DNA of 64,000 bases from Hymenopellis radicata. Lineage: Eukaryota; Basidiomycota; Agaricomycetes; Agaricales; Physalacriaceae. The stretch's first letter is position 1. Every line of letters begins with the position of its first letter. The notes under the pieces were generated by a model that saw only the letters and a list, made by a program, of their open reading frames with translations, did no database searches and had not been told where the DNA came from. The stretch covers positions 62,001 through 126,000 of the forward strand of contig JADNRX010000102.1 in NCBI GenBank assembly GCA_015501595.1. The letters run 5' to 3'. Of the stretch, positions 34,202 through 47,231 are shown piece by piece. The translations under genes were made by a program, and so were the position numbers.

Positions 34202-36560
34202 ATGGACTTGCAAGACAAATCGGACGACGAGGACAACATGTGGGCGGTTATCGAGATTACGGGGGAGACGACTCTGAAGTATAAGGTGCGTTCGAACCTC
34301 TTTTCCGGGTCTCCTTTGAACCATGACTCCTATGCTCTGCATTTTTTCGTCCTACGCTGCCTACCTCTCGCGTTTATGCAAGCATGTCAGCTAACGGTCC
34401 TTCATCAGGTACAGACCTAGCTTTGTTGTTATATTCGACCTACGCCTTCATACAGGTTCGCTGGGCTGGCTTGGACCCCGCCACTGGCAAGCCCTGGCCG
34501 CAGGATTGGGTTCCCAAGAAGGACGTGACGAGCGATCTAGTCGATGCATGGAGAGCAAAGGGAATCAAGGCGAAGGGGAGGCGACACAGTTCTTCCCCGG
34601 CTTGGACCGGTACCGTTCAGCCACCGAAAAGACGTAGATCTGCGATGAAGGAGGAGATGGAGGAAGATGAGGAGGATCGGAACGACAGCGTTATATCGGT
34701 ACGGAAGGGGTCTTGGAAGGACGGGTGGCATGTCAACAAACCATTGTCATCGTCGTCCAAAACGACGCCGCATTCCGCTTCATCCAGCCTTCCCTCGGAT
34801 GCGAAAGCTAAAAGATTACATTCCCGCTCTCCCGCCACCACCAAGACGAACTCGGCAGGTACGTATTGAGGCTATTGTCATATACACTAGTCACTCATTA
34901 CTTCATGCAGTATCGAAATCACCTCAGGCGACGTCGCGCGCTTCAACATCATCATCGTCTACCCTTCAGCGCAAGCGAAAACGTCCCTCAACTCGGAGTT
35001 CGGAGGATGAGCTCGACCTGCTTTCAAAGAGGAGGAAGGTTGACACCTTGAACATATCATTGAACACTATATCGCTGGCGCAGGGCGAGTCTATGCCCGA
35101 AACGAGTCGTCGCGTCCCCGAGTTGGAGCAGCGCACTCCAGATCCCCTGTTCCTGCAATCCGACTCGCCAGAGCCCGAGAGGGAGCTTGAGGTCTGGCAA
35201 GAGCCGGAGCAGTCGAAGACAGCGGCACCAGTTGCAACGGACAACGGTGTAGATTCGACGAAGGACACGCTTCCTGGTCCTTCCATATCGCGGTCGGAAA
35301 TGGTTCGTGCCATGACAGCGGGGTTGAGTGCGGCGGGGATGCATGTCGTCTTAGGGCTTGACAGTGGCCAGAACGTACACAACTCCTTGGAGGATAAGCT
35401 GCACTCGCAGGAAACTCGTCGTTTGAATGACCAGGCGGTACACGATCGTGCTCCGGATACAAAGACATGCTCGTCCGCTACATCAGGGCCGCGAAACGAC
35501 GAACATTCGGAAGCGTTGGAGGGCAATGCGGGAACCGAGAAGGCTCAGGCTGATAATGCTGTCGTGGACGGAAGTGTGGCGCCAGTTGGAGGGGCAGACA
35601 ACGAAGCACCTGACTCGAGCAAAGTGCCCTTCCTCGAGCTCCAGGACGTGGATACCGATGATGATCAAAGTTATCTAATCCGTTTCGATTCCGCCAAAAA
35701 TGATCACATACCCACGTCCTTGCCCCAAGCACGCCGCGCTACATCTATCGATACATCTGAGCGGACTGCCGAAGGCCAACCCGACAACATGTACAAGCGT
35801 TTGGATGATGAGTCTCGGGAACATCTACACCCGCATCTCAGTGCCAATGAAGCTAGAAATCGAAAGGAGGAAGCGTCGACAACGGGTTTGGAGCAGACCA
35901 GAGTGGGTGCTGAACATGTCGAACGTTCCCATGAAGTGATTGAAGAAAATGAGAGGGATAAGATTCTGGTAAGCTTCTCAGATAATCAGTGTGGCGCAAT
36001 TTTATCAATACTAATTCGCGTAGGATATGGAGCTACAATATCCCGACGATGACGAGCTTGACGATGTGCACGACGTACGTCATTCTTTCCGTACATTTAT
36101 GTAACTTGGTACTCATGGCTTTCGACAGGATCCTGCCAGTTCACCCGCCGAGCAAACAATTCGCGACCTCCAACGCCAGCTATCTGACAAGTGCGCCGAG
36201 CTCGCGCAAAAGGACGTCCAGATCTCGCTTCTCCAAAGACACTCCTGCGCCAATAAAACGACCACGCCCACAACCACCTCATCCGCCTCCTCGAACACCG
36301 TACTTCAATCCTCAGGGCTCACGACTTTCCTCGAACAGCGCATTGCTTGGCTAGAGGACGATGCCAAGCGATGGCGCCAGGCTGCAGAATTTATCATTCG
36401 GAAAGATGAGTTGAAGGCGGATAGCGATATGAGGGAGTTGGATAGGGTGAAGGGCGAGCTGTTGGAGATGAGGGTAAGGGCCGAGGAGGCGGAACGGTTG
36501 CTTTCTAGTATGCGGTCGGAGGAAGAGAGGAGATTGGCACTCAGCGCCAGTGCAGGATGA
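34202..36560 (+). CDS. Chromodomain-like protein with long acidic/basic linker and C-terminal coiled coil
   Basis: Five exons (34202-34285, 34456-34858, 34911-35968, 36024-36074, 36129-36560) give about 675 residues. The N terminus reads NMWAVIEITGETTLKYK|VRWAGLDPATGKPWPQDW and VPKKDVTSDLVDAWRAKG, the aromatic/acidic pattern of a chromodomain-like module with the intron inside it. A long disordered part follows, with basic clusters (PPKRRRSA, LQRKRKRPS, KRRKVD) that could be nuclear signals and Ser/Glu-rich stretches. The last 140 residues (TIRDLQRQLSDKCAELAQKD onward) form a coiled coil. It likely binds methyl-lysine histone tails or scaffolds a chromatin complex; the histone mark is not predictable. 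ATG 34202 is chosen because upstream in-frame sequence lacks an ATG. Confidence 0.7.
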
Positions 36561-36692
36561 GACGAGCAACGTAAATTTACATTTGGGTATGAGGAAAGTA
36601 ATTGTTCTAAATATTTTAGGTTATTTGTTGTATGATCGGTATACTTCGACGCGCCTCTGTATGTTGCTACAAAATGCGGAACAAGAAGTTAT

Positions 36693-38454
36693 TTAACAAT
36701 AGCGAGCGAAACTTCCTCGATAATCCTTACACTCTTCCGGAAACTCCGCCATAAGAAGCTGTATCTTCTTCGGCTGTAGGACAGTGGGCTCCCAGCTCCC
36801 TTTAACAAGATCCCAGCGCACACACTCTCCAAGCCGTACTTCACGGAGTGCGGGGAAGAATGGGAACAAAGGCTGGATATCGTCGCGCTGTGAGGGCAAA
36901 TCCAAAGTCCATTTCATGTCGGTCCCCGAAGTGAACGATATTTCGAGGAGTGGAGGGATGTTTGCAGTTGGAGTAGCAACACATACTGCTTTGGTAAGAA
37001 CCTATGACAAATTGAGAGCTTTGCAACGAGAACACGGAGGCGAGGAACATACGATGCAGCTAAATTCATTGGCGAGGTCCTCGCCAATGATCGCGAGCTT
37101 TCTCAGACGTGGGTGCGGGCGATTGAACGGGAAGGATCCTTTGGCAAGGCCTCGCATAGGCATCGTCAGCTCTTCTAGACCGTCCGCATGGACGTTGTCG
37201 AGTGTAGGGAAATGCCACGGGGTCTCGACACCAGATGAGGGACTCTGAGCGACATGTTTCCCTGTGAGATCAAGCTGAACCAACGTTCCTGGCGCTGGGG
37301 ATAGAAACGCTGCGGCTATACTCCCTGGGCAGAGGACAGACCGAAGCGAAGGAAGAGATATTCCTGTGAAAGTGGCAGGCATGAGATGAACCTGAGTGGT
37401 GTGGAATGAGAGGGGCAGGTGTCTAGTCAGCCGGTGAATGCTGAGATGGGTAAGTAGAGGAAGTTGCTTGAGGACGGCGCCGAGATGTGCGAGGTCTTCC
37501 AGGAGGTATATGAAGTTGGTGATTTCGAGGCGCTGGAGGTGGCATGGGCTAACAGCAACGGCGTCCAATAGCCCATTATGGTTCGTTTTCAAGGAGACGA
37601 GATGCTGGAAGGGAAGATGGGAAATCATAGCACTGGTCTCGATTTCGTTCGCCTCATACTCCAGGTCAATGAGCGTGAGGTCGACAATACGCGCTGAGGA
37701 TAGCTTGTCCCACAGTTTGTCGTGTATCAGACTTGTCAAGCGACACTGATAGAGATGCAACGAACGAAGGCCGCTGCTTGACAGACGAGCTTTATCATGG
37801 CATTCGATATCCTGCAATTATCCAGCTTGATGCTCTCCAGTTCCGGCATCTTCTGGATCGCCTTCCGAACGAGGCTCAGCAGAGCAGCGAGCGCAGCTTC
37901 CTCCGTCTGGCTCTCTTCGTCGAACACCCAGCCGCTGAGAACGCACTCCCGAATGAGAGTGGCAATGTGAGAGGCAAGCGGCTTGTCGTTCTTTATTTCT
38001 CTGCATAGCTTTATCGCGTTACGACTCCAGCATGCGAGTGGCAGGCGACGTGAAAGGAATGGAAAACACGCGGGAGCGCCTCTGCAGCGAAGAACCTGCA
38101 GACGCCAGCAATGGAGGAGAATGTTGCCGACAGTCGGCTTCCGAAAATTCTGCAGATGGTTCGATGTAGGTGAAGATTTCGTGATAGATTTCGACAGGAA
38201 TGGCGCGAGGTGAACATGTTCAATTCGGCGCTCCGGAGCTATTTGAAGGATAAATGAGCAGAGTCTGAAAAGCACAAGACATGTGCGGCCGCTTACTTGA
38301 CCAGTGAAAGACCATGGGCGATGATGACGGTTGAAAACAAGAACTCGCGACTGACACGTGATCGGTTGGCTTTCTCGCTTTGACCACGATCACCGAACTT
38401 GCCCGCGAAGTGTTCAACAATGGAAAGAAGCTGTGAAGTCCCTTGGCCCGTCAT
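36693..38454 (-). CDS. F-box/LRR-like protein
   Basis: ATG 38454 (MTGQGTSQLLSIVEHFAGKF) begins a gene of at least four exons; the first intron is GTAAGC...TTTCAG at about 38265-38305 joining LVK to LCSFILQIAPERRIEHVHLA. Repeated leucine-rich stretches follow (LRSLHLYQCRLTSLI, HLQRLEITNFIYLLEDLAHL, GTLVQLDLTGKH, RLRKLAIIGED) and the end reads FFPALREVRLGECVRWDLVK to stop 36693. The layout is that of agaricomycete F-box/LRR proteins, though the F-box itself is weak at the N terminus. The frame is open throughout, so it is probably functional. A role as an SCF substrate receptor is inferred from the family. Confidence 0.6.
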
Positions 38455-39923
38455 GGTAAACTTCAAGGGCGGCTTTTGTATTCGTTTCTTCCTATATCAT
38501 TGCTCTCTCTAACGAATAGACTCATAGGTCTCATGTTACCGTCTACGACCTCCGGTAGTGTTCTTCTGTGCGCTTAGCCCCAGATAGGGCTGCCACCCTG
38601 TCGACTCAATACGGCGGACGCGGAAGGCTAGACGAAGTTGTTCCGCGTGTTTTCAGCAGAACGCTTGGCGCTATGTTGGTGCGTCGCTAGCGCAGACGAG
38701 CATCGTTGCCAACTTTATCACTTGTGAACAATTTTGTTGTTGGCGAAACCGTCTCCTGTGGATAATGTCCGGCTTGCTCTTCGTCGTTATGCAGTGGCTC
38801 CTGTCTCTGCCCCTAGTTTGCGGTAGCGGTACCTTTTGAATCTAGCCTCTTCGCCATACACAAGTCTTAAGTACGTCCGTCTCATACACAGGTAGACCAA
38901 AGTCTGTTTCCTGATACCATTTGGCATTTCGTTTCTCCATATTATGTCAGGATATGTTTCTTGATATGGCGCTTCTTGCGGCGCGGCATTCAGAACTCTT
39001 CAGAGTATTGAGGCCCGGGTGATGCAGAACGCGGTGAATAAATCGTGCACAGTGAGGACGCGATGACCGGTTTGGCGCTGGCATTCCGGGACTGGCCAGC
39101 ACGAAGTCACAAGATCCTACAGGATTTATTACTCAATCTGACCTTAGATTAAAACACCCCGCGGGACCCACAGTTTCTGTCTAAAGCACAGTGTGGCGTC
39201 GATTTTTCTCCAGAGCTACCTTTGATTGTACAGTAGATTGTACGACATTGTGGTGAGTCCGGACCTTAACACTTAAAAGTGAAGGCTCCTACTCTAAGCT
39301 CCGGTGCTGAAATCATTTCTCCAGACACCTTGAACACAGCTGTGACCGGGGTCCTCGGCGGCTCATCCGTTTTCGGCGATCGCTTCTTTGCCTCCTGCCA
39401 CGATCACGTTCAACGCGTCCTAGTCCAAGCTCGCGCTCCTTGATGCGGTGAAAAATATACTCGATCTTAGTAAATCTTTTCTTTCCCTTGCCTGTCAATG
39501 AACTAATTATATTTTTGAGAATAAATGTCAGGTGTCCTTTTCCAGTTGCCATCAGAACTCGACTGGACGCCGACAATCACAGTTTCTATTGCGCGCCCCG
39601 TCAATCATCCATCAGCCTTTAGGTAACGTAGGCCGTATCACCCGTAGACTTGGAGTACGTCTAACTACGCTTCCTGAAGACATACCTCTGGATGACCTCG
39701 GGAAAGGATACAGTGCTGGACTACAACGCGCCTCCTAGCACCAGTAGTCGATAACACGTTAATACGCAGGAGGCGTTACTCTGATGCCCCGGAACCACAT
39801 GGGAAACTGTACCCACAGGAGCATTGCCACCGCCGACACGATGTCGCCTGGCCGTGCGGTCGGCTATTTACTTCGAACTAGGACCCTCTCCCTTCTACCA
39901 TCACATCCACAGTCTTCGTCGAC
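38455..39923. other. No gene seen
   Basis: Intergenic; no convincing exon on either strand. A minus-strand frame at 39313-39576 is Arg-rich and lacks features. The 100 bp before 39924 are pyrimidine-rich (CCCTCTCCCTTCTACCATCA), as in fungal promoters. Confidence 0.5.
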
Positions 39924-42900
39924 GATGTCCAGCGCTCCCAGCGCAGATAATATCCTGATTAATTCTGCCAACATTGCCATCAACTCACCAGAAGTTGCTC
40001 GACAGCTTGCCGATACAGTGCCCCTTCCTTCCCCGTCGCGTAAGGAGAGTAATACCAGGACCATACCAACTACTGGCGAGGCTAAGCCCCCTAAAAACAC
40101 CCGGAACTTTCGACCAGGACGCGAGAAGAAAAGGAACCAAGGGGTTCAAGTGCGTCCTGCAGACGAGTCGGAGGTCGATGATGCGGAAGAGGATGTGGAT
40201 GAAGAGAGCGACGAAGGGCCAGAAGAAAATCAGCAGCCGGATGGTGTAGACTCCGGACCACCCCCTGCCCGCAAAGGACGCCGTGCGCGAAAAAAGTTCT
40301 TTGGGCTACCCAAAGATCGTAACGCTAGAGGTTTGTGAATGTCTGATTGCCGTGTCGTGTGCTGATATTTGTCTAGGATACGACCCCTTGGATTACGAGC
40401 AAAAATATCCACCGGATCCCATTTACGAGGAGGCGCAGCCGAACTCGCGCGTGTGGAGGGTGTGTATCGACGAATTTCAGATTTTTGATGCGGATCTAGC
40501 CGAGGATGCACGCGATACAGTGGATGTACTGCTCGTATTTGTACGTCCTGTCTTCCCGATTCTTTCGTGCCCATGATTAAGCTGTTCTCCAAGGCTGGTC
40601 TGTTCTCGGCAGTGGTTACTGCCTTCCTCATCGAAACGGCCGCCAAACTCGAACCTGACTACGTCCAGCTATCTAGCTCGATCCTATACGAGATATTGGT
40701 TGTCCAGCGCGCCTTCGTGAACGGATCAGCTGTTGATCTTGATCCAGTGGTCTCGTCTCCGAACGCGCTTGACTTCTCGCCGGCTCATGCCCAGTTATGG
40801 ATCAACGGGCTTTGGTACACGAGCTTGTCGCTGAGCTTGATCACGGCTCTTGTCGCCGTGTTGGCCAAGCAGTGGCTGCACCAGTACATGTCCATGACAT
40901 CCGGAACACCCCTCCATCGCAGTCTGCTTCGTCAGTTCCGTTACGAGGGATTACAGGCCTGGCATGTACCTCTGATCATCGGCCTGCTTCCCGTGCTCAT
41001 GCACCTTTCGCTTGGCATCTTCTTCATCGGACTCATCATCTTTCTTGCGCAGCTGTATCCAGCCTCTGCATACGTCGTCGGCCTATTCGCCTTGATTGCG
41101 TACTGCGCATACTTTGCAAGTCATCTTCTATCTGCGGCACATCCCCAGTGTCCATACAAAACCCCTCTTTCAAATCAGCTCTACATACTGTTTCATCGGC
41201 TCTTTCCTCCTAAGAATTATCTTCCTCCAAAGAAATCGATTAGAGAGGCGGAAAAGTCGATGGTCTCAAAGTGCCAGCGCGACGACTACTTTGCTGTCAA
41301 CGTGCTTGAGTGGGTCTTCGCCAATTCTACCAATCCTTCCGCTCGGAGCATCATCATACAGAGTCTCGGAGGCTTTCCAAAGCACTTTCATGAAAGGTTA
41401 CATACGACCTTCAGAGTGCGCCCACTAGCGACTGACGCGATTTTCGAATTCGAGCAGTTATTTCCTACTCTTGTTCCCGTCTTGCAGTCGCCGCCCGACG
41501 ATTCGGTTGATGCCCAGAATGCTTATATGCAACTAGAACGATTCGTACGAGCAGAGAAGTTTATTCTTCATCCGGCCGCGCGATCCTTGGTAGGGGACAT
41601 ATTGCCGAGTTACCCGCCTGTTCCCCTTGAGCTAGTCGCCGTGATTGCATCCTATACGCACGCAATAGCTTCATGGGAGCAGATGAAACCAGAGGCAAAA
41701 GAAGTGTTCCTGAACCCTGAGTATCTTCCAAATCATCTCGACCTTCGGCTGCACCCTCAGACGTGGACTGATCTAGTCGACCGCGTCCTGAACCGCCCCC
41801 CGCCGTCTGAGCACGATGTCTTTAGTGGTTCATCGGCCCTCCTTCCTATCATCCAGCTCTGTGCTAACTCTCCATCTGTACTCGACGTGTACAAGCATGA
41901 AGAATTTCAGTTGTATCGCGGTGGAGATCCTGCATTCCCGGCTCCATTTGACGAGTCGGCGGTCACGTTCCGTCGGGTCTGCCAGGTGCCCGCGTTTCGA
42001 AAGCTAGTCGAGGAAAGTCTGCTTCGTACGTTCCATCAATTCGAAGAGTTTGTCGACCGCCCATTCAACGACTACAAATATCCTGGTTTGAGAGTCAGAG
42101 TGGCCATTGCGAGATACTACGCACATCTCACGCAAGGTGATTGTTCATCGGCTGATCCCATGGTTGTCAGTGAGCTCGGACGCCTGGTCAGCAGCATGCT
42201 TCGTGACATGATCCAGAAGAAACATTTCCCTGAAGACTGCACTGAGGGATTCAACTTCTATCTCGTCTGCCAGTCTCTACTCACAAATCGGTCAATACCT
42301 CCTGATCCAAAGCATCTCAAGCTTTACGATAAGCCTCGATACATTGCCTTGGTCTTCATTTCTTGCTTATTAGAAGAGGGTGCCGTGTTCTCAGATATAC
42401 CGACGTTCTGGGTGTATCAATGGAAGCAGTGGTTTTCTGTATCATTCCTCAAAGATCTTTTACGGCTTCGCCTAGAGGATATCGGAGATCGCACTGAGGC
42501 GTACCATTATCTTGCACCAGGCACTCTTCTACTTGAGCGTGGACTTCTTCAGCAAGTTCCTGCAGCGTACGATGTGTTTGTGGAGGCAGACCTTCTTCGT
42601 GTTTTAGAACCATTTCGATACTATCCCACGGTCTCTAGCGCTGTTTGTTATTTCGTCCAGTCGACTTTTTATTGGGTATCAGCCAATCTATCTCCAGAAG
42701 AACGACCACAGTGGTGCCTCCGACCTTTCCGGCCGGAGCTCATTCCGGACATCGATGCTCACAGGAGATACCTTTTCCAAAAAGAGAATGTTTTCCGCAT
42801 CTGTATATTCTTCCTTTCGGCTCCGGAAGACTCGTGGAGTGCAATCCTTGGACGGTACGCATCTCCAAGAACACAGATTATTGAATTTTTAGGTCTATTG

Positions 42901-43110
42901 TGGATGAAGAGCGAGATGGAACTGACGTGGCCCGAGTGCCGTACGATGTTGCATGCGGCCAGGAAGAATTGCTTCGACATTCCGTTGTATCCCATCTTTC
43001 GCGAACATACGTCATCTGTGATGCCTACACCCGAGGAAGTCAATGAAATGGTTAGGTACCTGGAAACTGGGATAGATTTACTTGACAGATACATTACTAC
43101 TTGTTCCTAA
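39924..43110 (+). CDS. DUF6535-type membrane protein
   Basis: Three exons (39924-40330, 40377-40540, 40595-43110). The N terminus is disordered and acidic (DDAEEDVDEESDEGPEENQQ). The DUF6535 domain spans NSRVWRVCIDEFQIFDADLA, DTVDVLLVF|AGLFSAVVTAFLIETAAK, ILYEILVVQRAF, LWINGLWYTSLSLSLITALV and AVLAKQWLHQYMSM, with helices continuing to about 41120. The remaining 650 residues are a cytosolic helical region without a named domain. The family is expanded in Agaricomycetes and unstudied. ATG 39924 (MSSAPSADN) is chosen; an in-frame ATG at 39784 would add 46 residues. No break was found. Confidence 0.8.
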
Positions 43111-43160
43111 AGTACTAATTACAAGACGTCTTCGCTAATGTACGAGTCCGCACAACCTCT

Positions 43161-43742
43161 CTATTGTAGTTCGTCATTCGATGGCTGCACATATCCTGAT
43201 ACTCGACTCTTTGAATCCAACGGCGAGGCCGGGAATGAAGATCTCCGATCGGAGTTGGAGGTCCTCTGGCGCCACCGCTGAAGCACCTTCGGAAGACGAT
43301 TTTCCAACATGTCCTCCACTTTAGCGCCTGTATCGAGGCTCTCCAACGTGAAAGTATCCTCGGTTCGCTGTATAAGCAGTCGATCTACGTTCTCCCAATG
43401 TTTCCGTTCAACTTTCTGCGCAGCTGTCCCAGAAAATCGTAACGTCAGTCGCGGGAGCAGTATATTGGATTCATCTTCCAAGGTTCGGCGAAGCCACTTC
43501 ATGAGGTTCATCAGGGAAATCTGAAATCCTACGTCGATCGGGCCTGTTTTACGTACCCTACGTAAATCAGGCCCGTTTCTACGTAGTTCATATCTAGGCG
43601 TTACCACCTGGTGCAGTAACGGCGGTGGTAACGTTTCCCCTGGCGCTGGTAACGTTTCGACGATGATATGAGTGGTTTGGTTTTCAAGGCCAGAAAAGGT
43701 AACTGCGTCCACATCACTTGCCATTGTTCTTCTCACGCACAC
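43161..43742 (-). CDS. F-box/LRR C-terminal fragment fused to repeat-derived sequence
   Basis: The open frame of 193 codons starts at ATG 43742 or 43724. Its second half, LMNLMKWLRRTLEDESNILL, HWENVDRLLIQRTEDTFTLE and LENRLPKVLQRW, is the typical tail of agaricomycete F-box/LRR proteins. The F-box and leucine-rich part are missing. In their place the frame runs through repeat DNA (43508-43590) that matches an end of the 1.55-kb element. It is either a truncated gene kept open by chance or a short chimeric protein. Confidence 0.45.
   Translation of the reverse strand: MCVRRTMASDVDAVTFSGLENQTTHIIVETLPAPGETLPPPLLHQVVTPRYELRRNGPDLRRVRKTGPIDVGFQISLMNLMKWLRRTLEDESNILLPRLTLRFSGTAAQKVERKHWENVDRLLIQRTEDTFTLESLDTGAKVEDMLENRLPKVLQRWRQRTSNSDRRSSFPASPLDSKSRVSGYVQPSNDELQ
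43508..43590. repeat. End fragment of the TACGTAG element family
   Basis: ATCAGGGAAATCTGAAATCC, then TACGTCGATCGGGCCTG and CCTACGTAAATCAGGCCCG, match the left end at 6853-6930. Only this end is recognisable. It lies inside the open frame at 43161-43742. Confidence 0.65.
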
Positions 43743-44062
43743 TTAATCATCAACGCCATTGTTCGTACTGCTGCTAGGACCCCCGAGTCCCCGACTGCAA
43801 TGCTTCGTGTACTAGGCGTTGCCGTCTCCCCCGGCCGTCATCGGCTTTACTTTTCTTGTATCTTACGGTTCAATCTATTGCTTCTCTTATCACGATTACT
43901 TGCTTGGTCTGAATTCAAGACTGACATCCGACTATTCGAAACTTGTGGACTCGGACTCTGATTGTGGACCTCAGGATATCTAGTCCACCCTCAAAGGTGT
44001 GTGTATGTCCATTATCGCCGCTGCCTATTGTTCATCTAAATCTGTAGTACACTTGTTAAACA

Positions 44063-47000
44063 ATGGCAACTCGAACGCGCCGGACTCAAAAGCGCGTTCG
44101 ATTCCAGTCCCCGAAACCATCCTCCGCCACCTCTCTCACCAAAGTCTTCAAACTTGAACAGCTTGAACAGCTGTCAATAATGCCAGCTAACTAGGAGTTT
44201 CAGACCCCATCTTCATCAGATTCCGTCGTACGTTCGGCTACCGAGGATCAAGTGCATTCATTGCAGCACAATCCCCTTTCCTTTACCTCCATATCATCAA
44301 CACGCGATGCCATCACCCATGAGAGTCTATCTCCCGTTCCACGCACATTAGAGACGTCGACAGCATGCACGTTAGAGACCGCGACCTGCGCGTTAGAGGC
44401 AACGGTACTCACGCCGGCGAATGCAATCACTGTTTCTGCCACCGAAGGCTCGCTTCCCGAAAGTTCATCTCAGCCCACGGATCCACATGCGGCCCTCAAA
44501 CAGCAAACCCATCAAATCCGCGTCGAGATCCAGAAGGGTTTGCAGGCAAAGAAGAAGACGAAGGATCTTTATGCTCGGCATGTGAAGAGTTATTTCTCTT
44601 TCTGGGGCAAATACGAGGAAGGTTGTCAGCAGCGAGGGGAGCCAGTCCTTCCGGCTGAGCCCTTGACAGCTCCGCGTGTCGTACTGTTCCTCCTTGAGGA
44701 AAGTAAGAGAAAGAAGGTATGTGAAATTGTTCCCGTCTTGATTAATTCGCTTATTCTCAAACAGAGAAGGGGGTTCACGGGCGAAGACATTGAAAACAGC
44801 ACTGTCGGGCCGAAGGTTATCGAGCAAATTATCAATGCTCTCGAAAACTTTCGAAAGGAAAACCAGCATCGTATCGAGTACTACAGCTGTCCAGAAGCCA
44901 AGGTTCCGCTTCGAAACGATTCTCGCGTTCAAATTTTTGAGAAGCAGGCACACGCTGAGCGCCCCAAGCGGGTCGAGGACTCACAGGAAATGAAGGCTCT
45001 TGGAATGACGGACAGTGAGTATCTACACTCTGTGTTTGATACCTCTAATCAAGACATCTAGCTACATACAATGAGGATGCTTTGATCACTGTCTCGATGC
45101 GACCAATTTATGCATTCAAGGACGACAATTCGACATACGACATGTCTCCACGACAACTGGCGAAAGGCCTTCGAGACCGAGAAATGAATCTAGTTTCATG
45201 CTCGACAGCCTTCCGCGGCGACAATTGTCGGATGCTCCTGCTTTCTGATCTTGAGCTCTTCAATGTGAAGCTCATTGACCAGGGATATGATGTTCATATG
45301 CCGGTTGGTCCTCCTTTCCCTTACGCTTTCGACACAGTAACTGATGTTTGTACCGGCAGTGTGTTATCTTCAATGCGAATCAATGCAAAACGAACTCGGA
45401 AGGCATCCTTGAGCGTCATCCATGCGCTCGTCATCGGATTGTTGAGATCTGCGGAGTCGGCGATCTGGCTTTTCATCTCTTCGGACAGTACCATATCCTC
45501 AAGAAGCCTCCTCCCGATTTCTCATGTGAACCCAACTTCGGCGAGTTCGGTCGCCGCCCGTGGCATCAACAATTACTCTTCTCTGCTACGTCGAACTATG
45601 AGCCCATGTCGTATGATAGTATGGTTCCCTTTACCACTGTGTTTCAGGACATTGACACACCTTCTTTAGCTCATCTTCGATGCCTCAAAGCCATTCACGA
45701 TGAAGCCGGCCTCTCATTTCAACACGTTACACATGCCGGTCGCCACTATGTTGGCGAAACGGCCATGTATGCTGGAGCTTCTCACGAAGGTGTTACTAAG
45801 CTTGGTGACTGGAAGACGATGAACAGCGGGTCTGCGCGCCGTTACATGCAAGGACTACCAATTGACGCTATCCTTGCCATGGCGGGATGGAATGGTCATG
45901 ATCAAAACTCTTACAATCTTACTCGCGGACAGCTGGGTACGATTTTCTTCCTTGCCATATCCACTGTCATTGAACCTAGTACTCAGAAGTCCCGTCAACA
46001 CTTTCGAGCCTCATATTCCCTTGGATCGAGCTTGAGCTCTCCAAGCTCGATGTTCAGAAGAAAGCATATGGCCCTGTATGCGGCGAGGACCACCGACTTC
46101 GTCTCCTCCTCGACCTCCTCATCTACCTTCGCACGGTCATTATACAGGATGCGGCTGTTTTGTTCTTCAAATACCCGAAATGTCCGCTCTGGCAGAACGT
46201 GCCGTTCAATGGTCAGCCCTTTCGCGCATTTGCCTTGGAATCGAAAAAGGTTTTACGCCAAGCCGAATTGACATCCCAACGTCAGCTTGAGAAACTTCCC
46301 AAGGAGATCGCTACAATGTTTCACAGTACACTTGGCACGTACAACACGGAGACCAATATGCTGCGGGGCCAGATGAAGCGTATGGAGGAGAAGCTGGAAT
46401 TGATGGCAGAGAAGCTCGAAACCCAAGCAGGCAAGTCAACGAAACGCTTGTGTGCACCGGAAACGGAGAAGTCGAAGAAGCGCCAGAAGGTGAGATTGCT
46501 CACTTAAGGCCTAGTATTCATACTGACGTGTTTTAAGCAATCACTACCAGATGTCTCAAATCTAGTAGTTGCCGATAATCCTCCCCTAGTCCCGACCAGT
46601 CCACACATCGAGACGTCTATTTGTGTGGATACACCTCCTCCCAGTACAAGCCCCGTCACCAGTATGGGTATCACCTGCCGATCAGGTGAAGTCTACGCTC
46701 CTCAGGTTTTTGTCGGAGCCAACTCTTCCCCTCGCGATGTCATGTTGGACGATATCGCGAAACTCGAATCATTGTTCGGGGCGTCGTGCCTTCGAAATCA
46801 CAGTTTCGTCTGGAACGAACCGGAAAAGCTTTGGATTCCAGTTTATGAGTTTTACTGGCCTCCCAACGGCCTCATCCTTACCATCGCGGATATCTGGATC
46901 GAGTTCACGGAGGGCGTTGATGGCAGACTCTCCGTGCAGAGCCTTGAAAAGACATGGGGCAACCGGTAGCGTAAAGCACAGGGAAGGGTGCGCACAGAAC

Positions 47001-47231
47001 TCTCGAAGCGGCTGAAGATGGTTACCCTCATGGAACAGCTGGTAGGATTGGAAGGCTGGGATGCGAATCGGGCATTGGCTTTCCTTAAGGAACACTATGT
47101 CCCGAAGAAGTATTCAACTGCGAAAGGTTTTATTGCAGTGTTACAGGAGTCGAAGATCGGCGAGGCGAAAGTGAAGGAGAAGTGCAAGATTCGAACAGGA
47201 GATATCGTCGACCATGCCCGTCGTATATCAT
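44063..47231 (+). pseudogene. Crypton-like element: tyrosine recombinase with GCR1_C DNA-binding domain
   Basis: The protein is encoded in about five exons. A Ser/Thr-rich N terminus is followed by a core-binding-like domain (KTKDLYARHVKSYFSFWGKY) and a catalytic region with HAGRHYVGETAMYAGASHEG, VTKLGDWKTMNSGSARRYM and LAMAGWNG. That is the H-x-x-R, G-W and Tyr pattern of tyrosine recombinases of the Crypton/Ndc10 kind. Then come a coiled coil (MKRMEEKLELMAEKLETQ) and a GCR1_C domain (LWIPVYEFYWPPNGLILTIA, DIWIEFTEGVDGRLS). In-frame stops are TAG 44192-44194 after the first 43 codons and TAG 46967-46969 where GCR1_C proteins have Trp (GNR-stop-RKAQGRVRTE). After the second stop the frame stays open to 47231. 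Cryptons move by recombination and lack terminal inverted repeats, as here. Confidence 0.7.

Noticed and set aside
40230..40646. Minus-strand frame of 138 codons
   Set aside because: It is antisense to the DUF6535 gene and without features.
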